Assembly (NCBI GenBank): GCA_023053545.1
Contig: JAKZAN010000001.1
Location: forward strand, 8,514,565-8,578,564
Length of the DNA: 64,000 nucleotides
Reading direction: 5' to 3'
From: Lepidurus packardi
Lineage: Eukaryota; Arthropoda; Branchiopoda; Notostraca; Triopsidae
The notes under the pieces were generated by a model. The model had not been told where the DNA came from, searched no databases, and saw nothing but the letters and a program-made list of their open reading frames with translations. The translations under genes and the position numbers were made by a program. Every line of letters begins with the position of its first letter. Positions within the stretch are counted from its first letter, which is position 1. Positions 25,410-35,290 of this stretch are shown piece after piece.

Positions 25410-26434
25410 CAGGGATGTTATCAAGACCGACTTTCTCGAGACCGAGACCAGAAAAAAGTTCCCGAGACCGAGACAATACCAAGACCGCAAGTTTCGAGAC
25501 CAAGACCAAGACAATACCGATCAAAAACCATCGAGACCAAAGACCGGTCTCGAGACCAAGACCGGTCTCGAAATTCTAATCTGTCTTGCACTTGTTTCGG
25601 ACAAGAAAAAACAACAGATTTTTAGCCGTAAAGTTATTATATTAGTAATTATTAAAACATTATCAACATTTCGTGTCGTCCACGATAACTACTTTCACTA
25701 TGAGTTTTACCTAACTAACTACTACGAGTTTTATTAGCACAAATATTACTATTTTACTTATTTACCGATGCAATCATTAACATTGATAAAGTTTCGTCAG
25801 ACATTTGAGCTCTGTTTGGTCTCATCAATAATCCGCTTCGTGCCAGAAGTATCTCGAAAATCTTTCTGAGTTGCACAAAACTTGCACGTCGCCACCCACT
25901 TTTGCCGTGAAGTGTCACAATAGTGCAAGTCTTTAAAACCGAACTCAACGACAGCGGGAACTTTTGCTGGAACAATCTTACACTCCATTTCCGATTGGCA
26001 TTGAATTCAAACTAAACTTTCTCAACGCGTTGAATGATTTGTTTATAGTAGTGAAAGTTCACCGTGGCCTTAAGTCAGTTCCACAGAATTCCGCGAAAAT
26101 AGCTTTCACGGCATAGCTCTAAATCCGTTCAAAATGAACACCCCGTTTTAAGTCGTAGGATTAGAAGGGTAGAAAGGGCCAATTTGGCCTTGCAAAACGG
26201 AACTAAATTATTTTGAAATTACAGTGAGTTCCGCTTACATAAAAATTTCACTCATCGTTTAAAATCGAGACCAAGACATCGATACCAAGACCAAGACCGG
26301 GTAATTTTTTTAAGACCAAGACCGACACCAAGATCAGAAAAAAAAATCGAGACAAGACCAAGACCGAGACCGAGACCTACCTGGCCTCGAGACCGGTCTT
26401 AAGACCAAGACCAGGTCTCGAGAACACAACCCTG
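25410..26434 (-). mobile_element. hAT element, 1025 bp, with BED-finger remnant
   Basis: The ends are CAGGGATGTTATC and, as reverse complement, CAGGGTTGTGTTC, flanked by a perfect 8 bp duplication CCACATAC (25402-25409 and 26435-26442). Both subterminal regions are long runs of GACC/AAGACC/GAGACC-like repeats (25420-25570 and 26265-26420). An internal minus-strand frame (25988-25797) reads like the N-terminal BED-type zinc finger of hAT transposases: KWVATCKFCATQ, then RDTSGT. No catalytic domain is present, so the element is non-autonomous and must be moved by a transposase from elsewhere. Confidence 0.85.
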
Positions 26435-26739
26435 CCACATACACAAACCCGGTCATTGATGCCAATGGGGCATTGATGAACATAACCGTCTTACGTTCCA
26501 TTCCACCTAACTTCGATATATTTAGCCTAAATGGAAATCCAATGAAACCCACCACATTTATGTCTGTCACAGACGATCGCTACGGGTGCAGTTCATTTTG
26601 GTTATGGGATCCTAACAATGATACGTACTGGCCAGATGGTAATGTCAGCCTTTTGGATACGCGTTCTGGTACAAGCACCGGCATACACTGGCCGGCTTAT
26701 CCAGCACGGACTCTTATCGTCTATGGCACTGTTAGCTTG

Positions 26740-27258
26740 GGGTGCGTTCCAATTGGCGACTCAACCCGGGTTGAAGTGGGTTTTCAACTCGGGTTCCAGA
26801 ACTCGCCTGTTTCAAGTGGCCAAACTCGGGTTCAAAGCGGAGTTTGGGGAAGTGTTGTTCGACTCCACTTTGGATCAGGGTTGAACACAGCAGAAGCGAG
26901 TTGGGGGACGTTTCGCGTCTGGGTGCTAGGTGGAGTCGTGGTTCCATGTATACAAAACAAAGCTTTTCAAGCATTTTCACTCTTTTCGTTTACAGTTATA
27001 CTATCTTATTGTATCATCACATAAAAATATATTTTTTAGAAATATTATCCTTTCCTTAAATTTTCACTTTTAAATTTTAAATGAAGTAGTATTGTATCAT
27101 TGAGTGCAATACAGCGATTCATTGTCTCTGATTACAAGTTATATCGATTCCAACAATAACCCGATTGAATAGTACATGTGCCTATTGGGACGCGGGTTTA
27201 CTCAGCCCGAGTCCGGAAAACTCAACTCCCTAGTCGAGTTCGCAATTGGAACGCACCC
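26740..27258. mobile_element. Non-autonomous DNA transposon, 519 bp, TTG target duplication
   Basis: The terminal inverted repeat GGGTGCGTTCCAATTG is exact at both ends. It is flanked by TTG at 26737-26739 and 27259-27261. The inner ends are also related (GACTCAACCCGGGTT against GAACTCGACTAGGG-like). Three-base duplications with G-rich ends suit the PIF/Harbinger superfamily; this assignment is inferred. No transposase frame is seen. Confidence 0.75.
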
Positions 27259-27269
27259 TTGGTTCCTTA

Positions 27270-28579
27270 ACTAGATGGAAAACAATAGAAACCATAGAAC
27301 GCAAAATACATACAAACAGGCGAATAACTTCTTGGCACGTGTCACAAGTTTTTTTAAGTACAACGAACGTGTTCACAATTTTTGAGCAAATAATTTCTAT
27401 GTTTCTAAGCACATGAATACCATCAAATCTTAATAAATTCGATACAACGTATTTGAAAACATGTAAGTGAAATTTACAAACTGACGCTATGTGTTCTTGT
27501 GCTCGTAAAGATATTGGGGAACAACCCCAAAAAATTGTTAAAGTCAATAAAAACAAATAATCTAATAAATATTAGGGTTCTTATTATCTTATTGTGGGGT
27601 TTGCGATACTTGCTCTACAGTTAGCAAAGGAAATATGATTTATTACGAACATCCAAGCCGCCCTACGGCAAAACCAGGCCTTTCTGACGTGTGTTCGAAG
27701 AACAACTATTTTTTTTACGTTACACATCGTTAGAAATATTGCCGTTTTGTGTTAACCTATGTCTTTATTACTTGTTCTATTCTGTTCTTCTTTACAACCA
27801 TAGTACACATAAAGGTTTACACAATAGGATAACAGGGGTATCTTCCCATGTTAAGGTTTTCCACCGAATTTCTCGGTCTCAAGAGTGTCTGTGGGTACGA
27901 AAATTTACATGAGGAGTGGATTCTCAGACTTGCCCATTGTCTCCTCATGTAGGCAATCCTAATTTACTAGAAAAAGGGTTCGAGAAGAGAACAAAACGGG
28001 GGACTGGCGACCTTTCTCTCGGGTACTCCATAGGGCGTTTGGGGCTGCCGTAAGATCCTACCCGTATTGCGCTTTGTAAACCGTCGTGACCTTTTTTGAA
28101 CTGTGCTGAGAGATTTAAGATTGCACATTTGATATCGGGGCCTTTTTACGTGAATGCACTCTGGGGACCGAGAAGGTCGGTGGAACACCTTTACATTGGA
28201 AGATGCCCGCGTTATCCTACTGTGTAATCCTTTATACATTGCCATATACTGTGCAAGGTTAGACTTATATTATACTACAATCTTTAGCGTCTTGTCGAAG
28301 ATAAAAATTTAAAATACGATCCGCTTGTTGTATTGTGTGACATCTTCCGAAGAATTGTTTCCGAAATCAAGCTTCCCTTATGTTCTGAATTTCGCTTTCT
28401 TTGATATTTTCTTTGTTTTAAGTTCTGCAATTATGGATATTAACATCTTTTCTAAGACAGAGCTTTCTAATTATATAACTGACCGTTAATGCGTAAGTTT
28501 CGCTAATTAGATACGCTATCCAAATCAGTATGGGGGCTAAAATTTCAAGGCAACACGTTCTCCGGATTTAGTTACATAC
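27270..28579. other. Intergenic region with a decayed inverted repeat
   Basis: No gene is recognised. Two arms of about 90 bp, 27805-27895 and 28147-28240, are imperfect reverse complements. The shared core includes AGGATAAC, CATCTTCC, TTCCACCGA and TCTCGGT. A short inverted repeat lies between them (ACATGAGGAG near 27907 and CTCCTCATGT near 27941). This may be an old fold-back element. The last 35 bases before the retrotransposon (about 28545-28579) match the end of the telomere-like tandem unit found on the far side of the element. Confidence 0.5.
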
Positions 28580-28873
28580 TGTGAGGGGAAAGTTGTAATT
28601 TGGATAATTATAAATGTCCGAAAGGAAAACCCCTGGAAATGAGCTGGGTTCGTTTAATTCCACTGTATTGTCAACATAAAGCACTTTAAATCACAAAACT
28701 CCAACAATCAAAATCACCGCCTTAACTCTACTTCTCCTGACTACCGCTACATACCCCGACTCGCTACCCACTCTCTGACTACCACTCTCCTCAGCAACTC
28801 TTCACGCAACACACATCTCGCGCCACCTAGTGAGCCTTAGAAATACTAATATACATATAATTTAACCATTACA
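28580..28873 (-). repeat. 3' LTR of the gypsy element
   Basis: This 294 bp terminal repeat shows no visible difference from its partner. In element orientation it starts TGTAATGG and ends CCTCACA. It is unusually short for the group but has the standard TG/CA borders. Confidence 0.95.
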
Positions 28874-28874
28874 T

Positions 28875-28910
28875 TCGGCCACGCTACCAGTGGACGTGGT
28901 CCCCACGTCC
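28875..28910 (-). other. Region next to the 3' LTR: hairpin and tRNA-Leu-like 14-mer instead of a polypurine tract
   Basis: In element sense, a perfect 8 bp hairpin (GGACGTGG, loop GGA, CCACGTCC; 28910-28892) is followed by GGTAGCGTGGCCGA (28888-28875), one base before the LTR. A polypurine tract would be expected here, and no purine run is visible. From memory, the 14-mer equals the 5' end of animal tRNA-Leu(AAG). Confidence 0.55.
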
Positions 28911-29099
28911 AACAAAAGGGTTTGATGACAAACACATGTCAAGCAGAACGTTTGGGCAACAAATGTGACGAAATCTTTGAACGGATACATAGAGGGACGT
29001 AGTGTGGGGACAATATCTTGGTCACATACATAAATTAAAGTATAGAAGTAGAAGCAAGCAATTTTCACAAGGAACTAGGAAAGTAAATTATCAAAAAGA

Positions 29100-32000
29100 T
29101 CAATCTAGTACAAAATCTTCTAGGTATACTGGCTTTTTCCGCACTCGGGTTGAACGTTTTGGCTGAGGTAAGTCTTCCATTGTCGTTAATTCGTTCGAGT
29201 CTTCAGCCTCCAAGGTTTCTTGTTGCGGGATTTGAGCACCCTCGGCACCGTACACTTCCATAGATCCAGGAGTTTCTTTGGGTTTTAACTGATCTGACTC
29301 TTCCCCTGAGGAATTTGCCTCCTCCTCCGAATCATAAGGACCTTGGTAAGGTTTCAGACATTGTACATGTACAGGGAAAACCCTCCAACGTTTTCGCGTT
29401 CGTAAAACCGGTAAGTCCTGTACTCGATAAGTATTCTCGGAAATCTTACTTTGTATCTCGTAAGGTCCGATAAATTTAGGCTCCAACTTCGGGCTCCTTC
29501 CCTTTCGTCGAATATTGCGTCGGATCCACACGAGTTCTCCAGGCTCATAACTCCGGGCTTCCTTGCGTTTATCATTATAGTACTCAGCTTGACGTAGTTG
29601 AGCGCGTAATATATTGTTATACGCTTCCCTCCATAATCCCTGAATTTTATCGAAGAATTCTTCATACGTCTCCCCATCATCTTGAGGCCATGGAAAGAAA
29701 CGTTCACACGCCACCACAGGAATTCGGCCATAAAGTAATTCAAAAGGGGAACGTTTGGAAGAGGTTTGGACAGACGAGTTCATGGCAAATGCTGCGGACT
29801 GGAGGTATGCATCCCAATTGTCATGAGCCCGGTTCACGTAAGCACGTAGAATAGTAATCACCGTTTGATTATTTCGTTCAACTAACCCGTTACTCTGGGG
29901 ATGGTAGGCTGATGTTAAGCTATGTCGAATACCCAAGCTTCTAATCGTTTCTTCGAAGTTTTGTGATGTAAAGGCGGATCCTCGATCACTGATAATCTGA
30001 GCGGGTATTCCATGTCTGAGGAAGATCTGGTTTTTCAGGATTCGAATAACTTCCTCCGTGCTAGTATCCGGCACGGATGCCAATTCCGTCCACTTAGTCA
30101 AATGGTCTACGATTACCAGGATATGTCTCGACCCGCGCGGAGTTCTCTGTAAGGGCCCTACATGGTCTATACCAATTACCTCAAAAGGTTTCGTTGGTGG
30201 GGGTATGGATTGCAGATGTCCTTCTCGAGATCCTGGAGGTAGCTTATTTACTTGACATTTTAAACAGCCGCGGATGTATCTTTTCACCGTCTGTCGCATC
30301 CCAGGCCACCAGAATCGTTGAATTAGTCGTTCAATTGTTTTCTCTCTTCCGAGATGACCGTTTTCCGGGGGGTCGTGTACTGCGGATACTAAATCCCGTC
30401 GTAACGATGGAGGCACTACGAGTAGTAGACGTCGTCCTATACCCACATTGATACGGTAAAGTACTTCATCCTTAATGTGAAATTCTTCCTTAATCCGGTC
30501 ACGGCTTCTTTTCGATTCTTCATTAGGCTGATCACGTAAGACTCGTAGGATTTTCCGAAAATCGGGACTCACAGATTGTAAGGTGGCTAATTCGGATTTC
30601 GAAATCGGACTGGGAGTAAGAAGGCACACAAACATACGGAAATCGTCTTCGCTCTCAATGGGGTTCCCTACTGGTGCTCGGGAAAGAGCGTCGGCTACCA
30701 CGTTCAACTTACCTTTACGGTGTTCAATGGTGAAAGGTTGGTATTCTTCCATCGCTACTAACCAACGCGCAAACTTACGGTTCATTGGTTGTGCCGCTTG
30801 AAGCCATTTCACCGCGACATTGTCGGTAACGATCTTCAAAGGACGTCCATGGACATATGACCGAAAATGCTGTAATGCCCAAACTAGTGCCAAACACTCC
30901 AATTCATTCGAGTGGTATCGTCGTTCGACCTCAGTGACTCTTCTACTTGCATAGGCGACCACGTGACTTTCGTTATTCTTGATTTGAATCAGAACGGCCC
31001 CCAGACCGAGAATGCTGGCGTCGGTGTGAAGTTCAGTGGGAAATCCCTCTTTGAAGTGACGTAAAATGGGCGAACAGATAAGTGCTTCTTTCAACACGGT
31101 AAATGCCTCCCGTTGCTCCGGAGTCCAGCGCCATTTCATGTCTTTTCGCAGCAGTATATGGAGAGCGTAGGCTTTCCTAGCATACTCGGAGATGAAGCGA
31201 CGATAGTAGCCGGTTAGTCCCAAAAATCCACGGACTTCACGAACATTTTCCGGTACTGGAAATTCACGAACTGCAACTGTTTTCTGGGGGTCAGGTTGGA
31301 TACCTTCACTACTCACTTTATGTCCTAGGTAAATCGTATGATCCGTACCGAACGTACACTTTGCAGGATGTAGTAGAAGATTTGCTTTTTCCAAAGATTT
31401 GAACACAGCTTCCACATCTACCAAATGTTGCTGAAATGTCGCGGAATAAGGCATCACATCATCTAAAAAGGCCATGCAAGTCTGCCATTTTAGTCCACCC
31501 AAAACTTGATCCATAAGGCGCTGAAAACTGGCTGGGGCATTAGTTAACCCAAATGGCATACGCTGGAACTCGTACAATCCGTCTGGTGTAACGAATGCTG
31601 TTTTCTGTCGGTCCTCTTCCTCCACTTCCATCTGCCAGTAGCCCCCGATGAGATCCATTGGGGAAAAATAGCGAGCACCACCCAGTCGTTGAAGTACGTC
31701 ATCGAGTAAAGGAAGGGGATAAGAATCTTTCACCGTTACTGCGTTCAGACGTCTATAATCCACACAAAATCTCCAAGTTCCATTCTTTTTACGCACCAAT
31801 ACCACGGGAAACGCCCAAGGACTCTGGGAGGGTCGTATGATATCTTGACTCAGCATTTCATCTACTTGTTTTGCGATTTCGTTGCGTTCACCAGGAGATG
31901 TTCGGTAGGGTCGAAGACGTACGGGAACAGACGTACTTACGGGAATCGAGTGAGTAGCTTGACGTGTATGTCCAAAATGAGTAGGATTAGTAGAGAAACA

Positions 32001-34181
32001 ATGACTGTATCTCCTCACTAATGCTTTTAGTTCTTGATGCTGTTCGGGAGATAATTGGGTACCATATTGTACTGGGGGGTCGCACTCTGCCAGCTGATTG
32101 TCCTTAGATTCTAAGAGCTTGGATTCCTCGTCAATCGTGGTAATGATACAAGCATATTGTTGATCGTCCACTGGAGTAAATGTCGAAATCCTTTGACCAA
32201 CTTTTAATTGTAGCGGCTCTTCTAGGGGGTTTGTTACAGGGATCATACTCCTTCCGTCACTTTTCAACTTGACAAGTGACCTTGGAACCAGAAAACTTTG
32301 ATTCGGGTGATGGACTAGATATGGACTTACCATGCCTTCAGTAGCAGCCGGCTGCTCTGTTACACTTACTGAGATGAAACGGGTGCTTCGTGGGGGAATA
32401 TTAACCACCAGTGATGCTATTATGGGATACTCTTGTACGTTATTCACTTCATCTTTTATTCCTGCTAGGGGTAACTCATCCCTCTCCTCCAACTCTCCGA
32501 CCTTATTCACGGGTCCCAACTCTTCAGTTTCTACTTCCGAAATCCCTTGTTCAAACGCTTCTACTACGCCATCTTGGGTACGCAATCCTACTCCTAGCTC
32601 TACAATCCCATCTACTCCCAACAGCATCTCATGCGATAACTCGTCCACTACCGCCATTTCTAACTTCACCTCTCGTGTTTCTGTGGTAACACTCATCTTC
32701 GCAGTCCCCACCGGTGTAAGCTCCGAACCGTTGGCCGCTATAAATCCGCTCTTCACCCAAGGTTCCAGTTCCTTCTCGGGATTGACCAAATCCGCACGAA
32801 TCATCGTTTTTGAAGCTCCAGAATCCACCAACGCTTCGACATCCTGCCCGTCCACTTTTAGCCGCATCTTTGGTAACATCACTGTGGGGGACTTGCATAC
32901 CGTAGCCGATCCTGCCCCATGAGATCGGCTTGCGCGTTTTCCCGACTGGTTATTCATATTTTGAGGTCCGTGGTTCGGGGGAGGCGGACAATACTGGTTA
33001 CTCTCGTGTCGCCGTACTGGACAATCTCGTCCATAATGGTCCGTACTTCCGCACGTGAAACACCCTCTAGTTCGTACGGGTTCGGTGTTCCTTACGGGTG
33101 TTGGGCACTCACGGCTCACATGTCCTTCCACACCGCATTTGTAGCAAGTTACTCGCCGAGGATTGGACGTGGGGAGGTTAGGTGGAGTGGGGCAATCGCG
33201 GGCAAAATGACCTTCCCGGCCGCACTTATAACATTCCCTCGGGTTGGGGTTCGGAGGGCGTTCAGGAAGAGGACGAGATGTACGTTCCTGGAGTTCCGGA
33301 CGGTTCCGACCCGGATTAGCATTGGACCGTTCCAAACAAAGACGTTCAACTTTGGTTGCCAAATTCTGAATAACTGCTGTTAGATCGTTATCGATGGGCT
33401 TTGTGCTATCTCTATCATGCGGTACGGTGTTGATGGTTACGGGTTTGACAAAATGGTTATACGTGGTATGAGGAGACGTATGCATAGGGAGGGGACCCAA
33501 AGCATGTTCGACGTGGTCTAATTGCGTGATGAAACTATCCACGGTACTTGGGTTACCGGCAAGAATGGCAGCAGCTACTTCTCGGTGTAGTAACCCCCAA
33601 GCTAGTCGTTTAACTTGGTCTATTTCTGACAGTTTGACCGGACACATGCGGCACAAACGCAACTTGTCGTATACATATGTTCTACTAGACTCACCCGGGA
33701 TTTGTCGTCGGGCTTCCATTATCCTAGCCCACTCTTCTAAAGTTAAAATTCGTCCAAAGGCTTTTTTGATACCCGTTTCCCAGTCTTCCCATGAAGGACA
33801 TAAATTTCCTTGAACTTGGTGCCAATTATAAGCGGCGCCGGTGATCTTCGCTAGGGCAGCCCGTAGGTGATCATCAGGGTCCCAGCCTTCAACTACGCCC
33901 ACTCGAGATACAACTTCTATCCAAGCCTGTACATCATCATGTTGCTCGCCGGAGAAAACGGGGATGGTGGACAGGCTGTTCGTATTCAGTGTCTTGATTG
34001 GACGAGTCACTTGGGCGTTTGTCGCCGGCACCTGTTGCGCTTGGAGGGCATCGACAAAAACTTTCCGCTGGGCTTGAAGTTCAGCTTTAAGAACATCTCG
34101 TTCGCTATCGTAGCGCTGTTGTTGAGCCAGGACGCTTTGAGCAAGGGACGTAATGGCTTGAATGAGTTGCTCGGACTCCAT
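29100..34181 (-). CDS. Gag-Pol polyprotein of the gypsy retrotransposon (1693 aa, single frame)
   Basis: Gag and Pol are fused in one frame, with no frameshift needed. Gag: a coiled N-terminus, a capsid-like region with a PGESSRTYVYDKL block near residue 160, then three CCHC zinc knuckles at 317-330, 346-359 and 374-387. The protease has the DSGA active site near 451. Reverse transcriptase (about 780-960) has FLDD near 905 in place of the commoner YxDD. RNase H starts near 1053 (LHTDAS). Integrase has the HHCC zinc region (near 1290), then a DDE core with Asp in GIDHVG (about 1337), Asp in SDRGSAF (about 1398) and Glu in NGLVERN (about 1434). A C-terminal acidic tail follows. No stop codon or shift interrupts it. 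There is no envelope gene, so this is a cell-bound transposon rather than a typical errantivirus. Confidence 0.96.
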   Translation of the reverse strand: MESEQLIQAITSLAQSVLAQQQRYDSERDVLKAELQAQRKVFVDALQAQQVPATNAQVTRPIKTLNTNSLSTIPVFSGEQHDDVQAWIEVVSRVGVVEGWDPDDHLRAALAKITGAAYNWHQVQGNLCPSWEDWETGIKKAFGRILTLEEWARIMEARRQIPGESSRTYVYDKLRLCRMCPVKLSEIDQVKRLAWGLLHREVAAAILAGNPSTVDSFITQLDHVEHALGPLPMHTSPHTTYNHFVKPVTINTVPHDRDSTKPIDNDLTAVIQNLATKVERLCLERSNANPGRNRPELQERTSRPLPERPPNPNPRECYKCGREGHFARDCPTPPNLPTSNPRRVTCYKCGVEGHVSRECPTPVRNTEPVRTRGCFTCGSTDHYGRDCPVRRHESNQYCPPPPNHGPQNMNNQSGKRASRSHGAGSATVCKSPTVMLPKMRLKVDGQDVEALVDSGASKTMIRADLVNPEKELEPWVKSGFIAANGSELTPVGTAKMSVTTETREVKLEMAVVDELSHEMLLGVDGIVELGVGLRTQDGVVEAFEQGISEVETEELGPVNKVGELEERDELPLAGIKDEVNNVQEYPIIASLVVNIPPRSTRFISVSVTEQPAATEGMVSPYLVHHPNQSFLVPRSLVKLKSDGRSMIPVTNPLEEPLQLKVGQRISTFTPVDDQQYACIITTIDEESKLLESKDNQLAECDPPVQYGTQLSPEQHQELKALVRRYSHCFSTNPTHFGHTRQATHSIPVSTSVPVRLRPYRTSPGERNEIAKQVDEMLSQDIIRPSQSPWAFPVVLVRKKNGTWRFCVDYRRLNAVTVKDSYPLPLLDDVLQRLGGARYFSPMDLIGGYWQMEVEEEDRQKTAFVTPDGLYEFQRMPFGLTNAPASFQRLMDQVLGGLKWQTCMAFLDDVMPYSATFQQHLVDVEAVFKSLEKANLLLHPAKCTFGTDHTIYLGHKVSSEGIQPDPQKTVAVREFPVPENVREVRGFLGLTGYYRRFISEYARKAYALHILLRKDMKWRWTPEQREAFTVLKEALICSPILRHFKEGFPTELHTDASILGLGAVLIQIKNNESHVVAYASRRVTEVERRYHSNELECLALVWALQHFRSYVHGRPLKIVTDNVAVKWLQAAQPMNRKFARWLVAMEEYQPFTIEHRKGKLNVVADALSRAPVGNPIESEDDFRMFVCLLTPSPISKSELATLQSVSPDFRKILRVLRDQPNEESKRSRDRIKEEFHIKDEVLYRINVGIGRRLLLVVPPSLRRDLVSAVHDPPENGHLGREKTIERLIQRFWWPGMRQTVKRYIRGCLKCQVNKLPPGSREGHLQSIPPPTKPFEVIGIDHVGPLQRTPRGSRHILVIVDHLTKWTELASVPDTSTEEVIRILKNQIFLRHGIPAQIISDRGSAFTSQNFEETIRSLGIRHSLTSAYHPQSNGLVERNNQTVITILRAYVNRAHDNWDAYLQSAAFAMNSSVQTSSKRSPFELLYGRIPVVACERFFPWPQDDGETYEEFFDKIQGLWREAYNNILRAQLRQAEYYNDKRKEARSYEPGELVWIRRNIRRKGRSPKLEPKFIGPYEIQSKISENTYRVQDLPVLRTRKRWRVFPVHVQCLKPYQGPYDSEEEANSSGEESDQLKPKETPGSMEVYGAEGAQIPQQETLEAEDSNELTTMEDLPQPKRSTRVRKKPVYLEDFVLD

Positions 34182-34555
34182 GATAATTGTCTTGGTTGGG
34201 TGGAATTATTAATTCGTAGCACAAAAGGATGACTGACGCAATAATGAAAGCTCGGGCGTACTGTTCAGGATGTATGGTGACGCAAAAATGAAATTCTCAG
34301 ACGACGTCACAGCGAACGGAATAAGCACGGGTTCATTGTTGGTAACAATGAAATAATCCCGCGAAGCTTGTTCGAGATGAAATTAAAGTCGCAAAAGTTT
34401 GCCAAATCTCACAAAATCTTGCCAAAAAAAAGCGCTAATTGTAGCCACGACACTCCCAAAGTTTCAGTCTAAAATTTACACATAGGCCATCGACGGCAAT
34501 ACTTTCAATCGCTGTTGCGAGAGTCTCCGTTAAAACAACAATTCACTGTTGGAAT

Positions 34556-34573
34556 ATCCCACCGCTGCCACCA
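34556..34573 (-). other. Primer binding site, tRNA-Leu type
   Basis: In element sense, TGGTGGCAGCGGTGGGAT is complementary to the 3' end of tRNA-Leu (ending CGCTGCCACCA), including the CCA. It begins 6 nt after the 5' LTR. The amino-acid assignment relies on my memory of animal tRNA-Leu(AAG) sequences. Confidence 0.75.
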
Positions 34574-34579
34574 AAATTA

Positions 34580-34873
34580 TGTGAGGGGAAAGTTGTAATT
34601 TGGATAATTATAAATGTCCGAAAGGAAAACCCCTGGAAATGAGCTGGGTTCGTTTAATTCCACTGTATTGTCAACATAAAGCACTTTAAATCACAAAACT
34701 CCAACAATCAAAATCACCGCCTTAACTCTACTTCTCCTGACTACCGCTACATACCCCGACTCGCTACCCACTCTCTGACTACCACTCTCCTCAGCAACTC
34801 TTCACGCAACACACATCTCGCGCCACCTAGTGAGCCTTAGAAATACTAATATACATATAATTTAACCATTACA
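34580..34873 (-). repeat. 5' LTR of the gypsy element
   Basis: This is the upstream terminal repeat in element orientation, identical by eye to 28580-28873. It should hold the element's promoter. A target duplication ATAC follows at 34874-34877. Confidence 0.95.
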
Positions 34874-35018
34874 ATACGTACGTAAAGTGTCCCTGGGTCA
34901 AACATGACACTAGTGTGTCATTGGCCAACAATGAATTCTTCTTTTTTCAGCTAGTGGAGTGAAAGAAAATTCAAATTTTAGCGACTCTAATCAACGAAAA
35001 TTGATGAGAATCGTGAAG

Positions 35019-35290
35019 CTAACCTAATCTAACCTAACTTAATAACCTAACCTAAGCTAACCTAACTTAATAACCTAAGCTAACCTAACTTAATAACCTA
35101 AGCTAACCTAACCTAATCAAACCTAAACTAACCTAATCAAAACTAAACTAACCTAATCAAACCTAAACTAACCTAATCAAACCTAAACTAACCTAATCAA
35201 ACCTAAACTAACCTAATCAAACCTAAACTAACCTAACCTATCCTAACTTAACCTAACCTAACCTATCCTAACTTAACCTAACCTAAACTA
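35019..35290. repeat. Interstitial telomere-like tract 1 (CCTAA)n
   Basis: About 270 bp of ACCTA/CCTAA pentamers, the C-strand of the arthropod TTAGG telomere repeat. It is interrupted by CTTAATAA variants and about six copies of a CTAATCAAACCTAAA 15-mer. The degeneracy shows that it is not an active chromosome end. Confidence 0.85.

Larger units (their letters stand above)
25398..27267 (+). pseudogene. Unrecognised coding-like segment split by two transposons
   Basis: If the hAT element (25410-26434) and one copy of its 8 bp target duplication, and the element at 26740-27258 with one TTG, are ignored, one frame runs from about 25398 to a TAA at 27265-27267. It passes cleanly across both insertion sites, over about 105 codons. 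The part between the insertions reads FDIFSLNGNPMKPTTFMSV and SSFWLWDPNNDTYWPDG, a complex Trp/Asp-rich composition unlike random sequence. The end would be YGTVSLVP. Upstream the frame meets a TAG, which may be part of a weak splice acceptor. I do not recognise the family. It may be a terminal exon of a lost gene. Confidence 0.4.
28580..34873 (-). mobile_element. Complete Ty3/gypsy LTR retrotransposon, 6294 bp
   Basis: Two LTRs identical by eye (28580-28873 and 34580-34873, 294 bp, TG...CA ends) bracket one long gag-pol frame. The target duplication ATAC is at 28576-28579 and 34874-34877. The 5' LTR is on the right because the element reads on the minus strand. A primer binding site matching the 3' end of tRNA-Leu lies 6 nt inside the 5' LTR. 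No env frame is present. The identical LTRs and unbroken frame indicate a very recent insertion that may still be able to move. The insertion split a tandem repeat unit, whose second copy shows the empty site. Confidence 0.96.

Noticed and set aside
27798-28245. rRNA or tRNA gene in the AGGATAACAGGGG region
   Set aside because: The resemblance to rRNA is a few bases only; the stretch is better explained as one arm of a decayed inverted repeat.
32332-33383. Long plus-strand frames inside the retrotransposon
   Set aside because: Antisense to gag-pol; no own promoter or motif.
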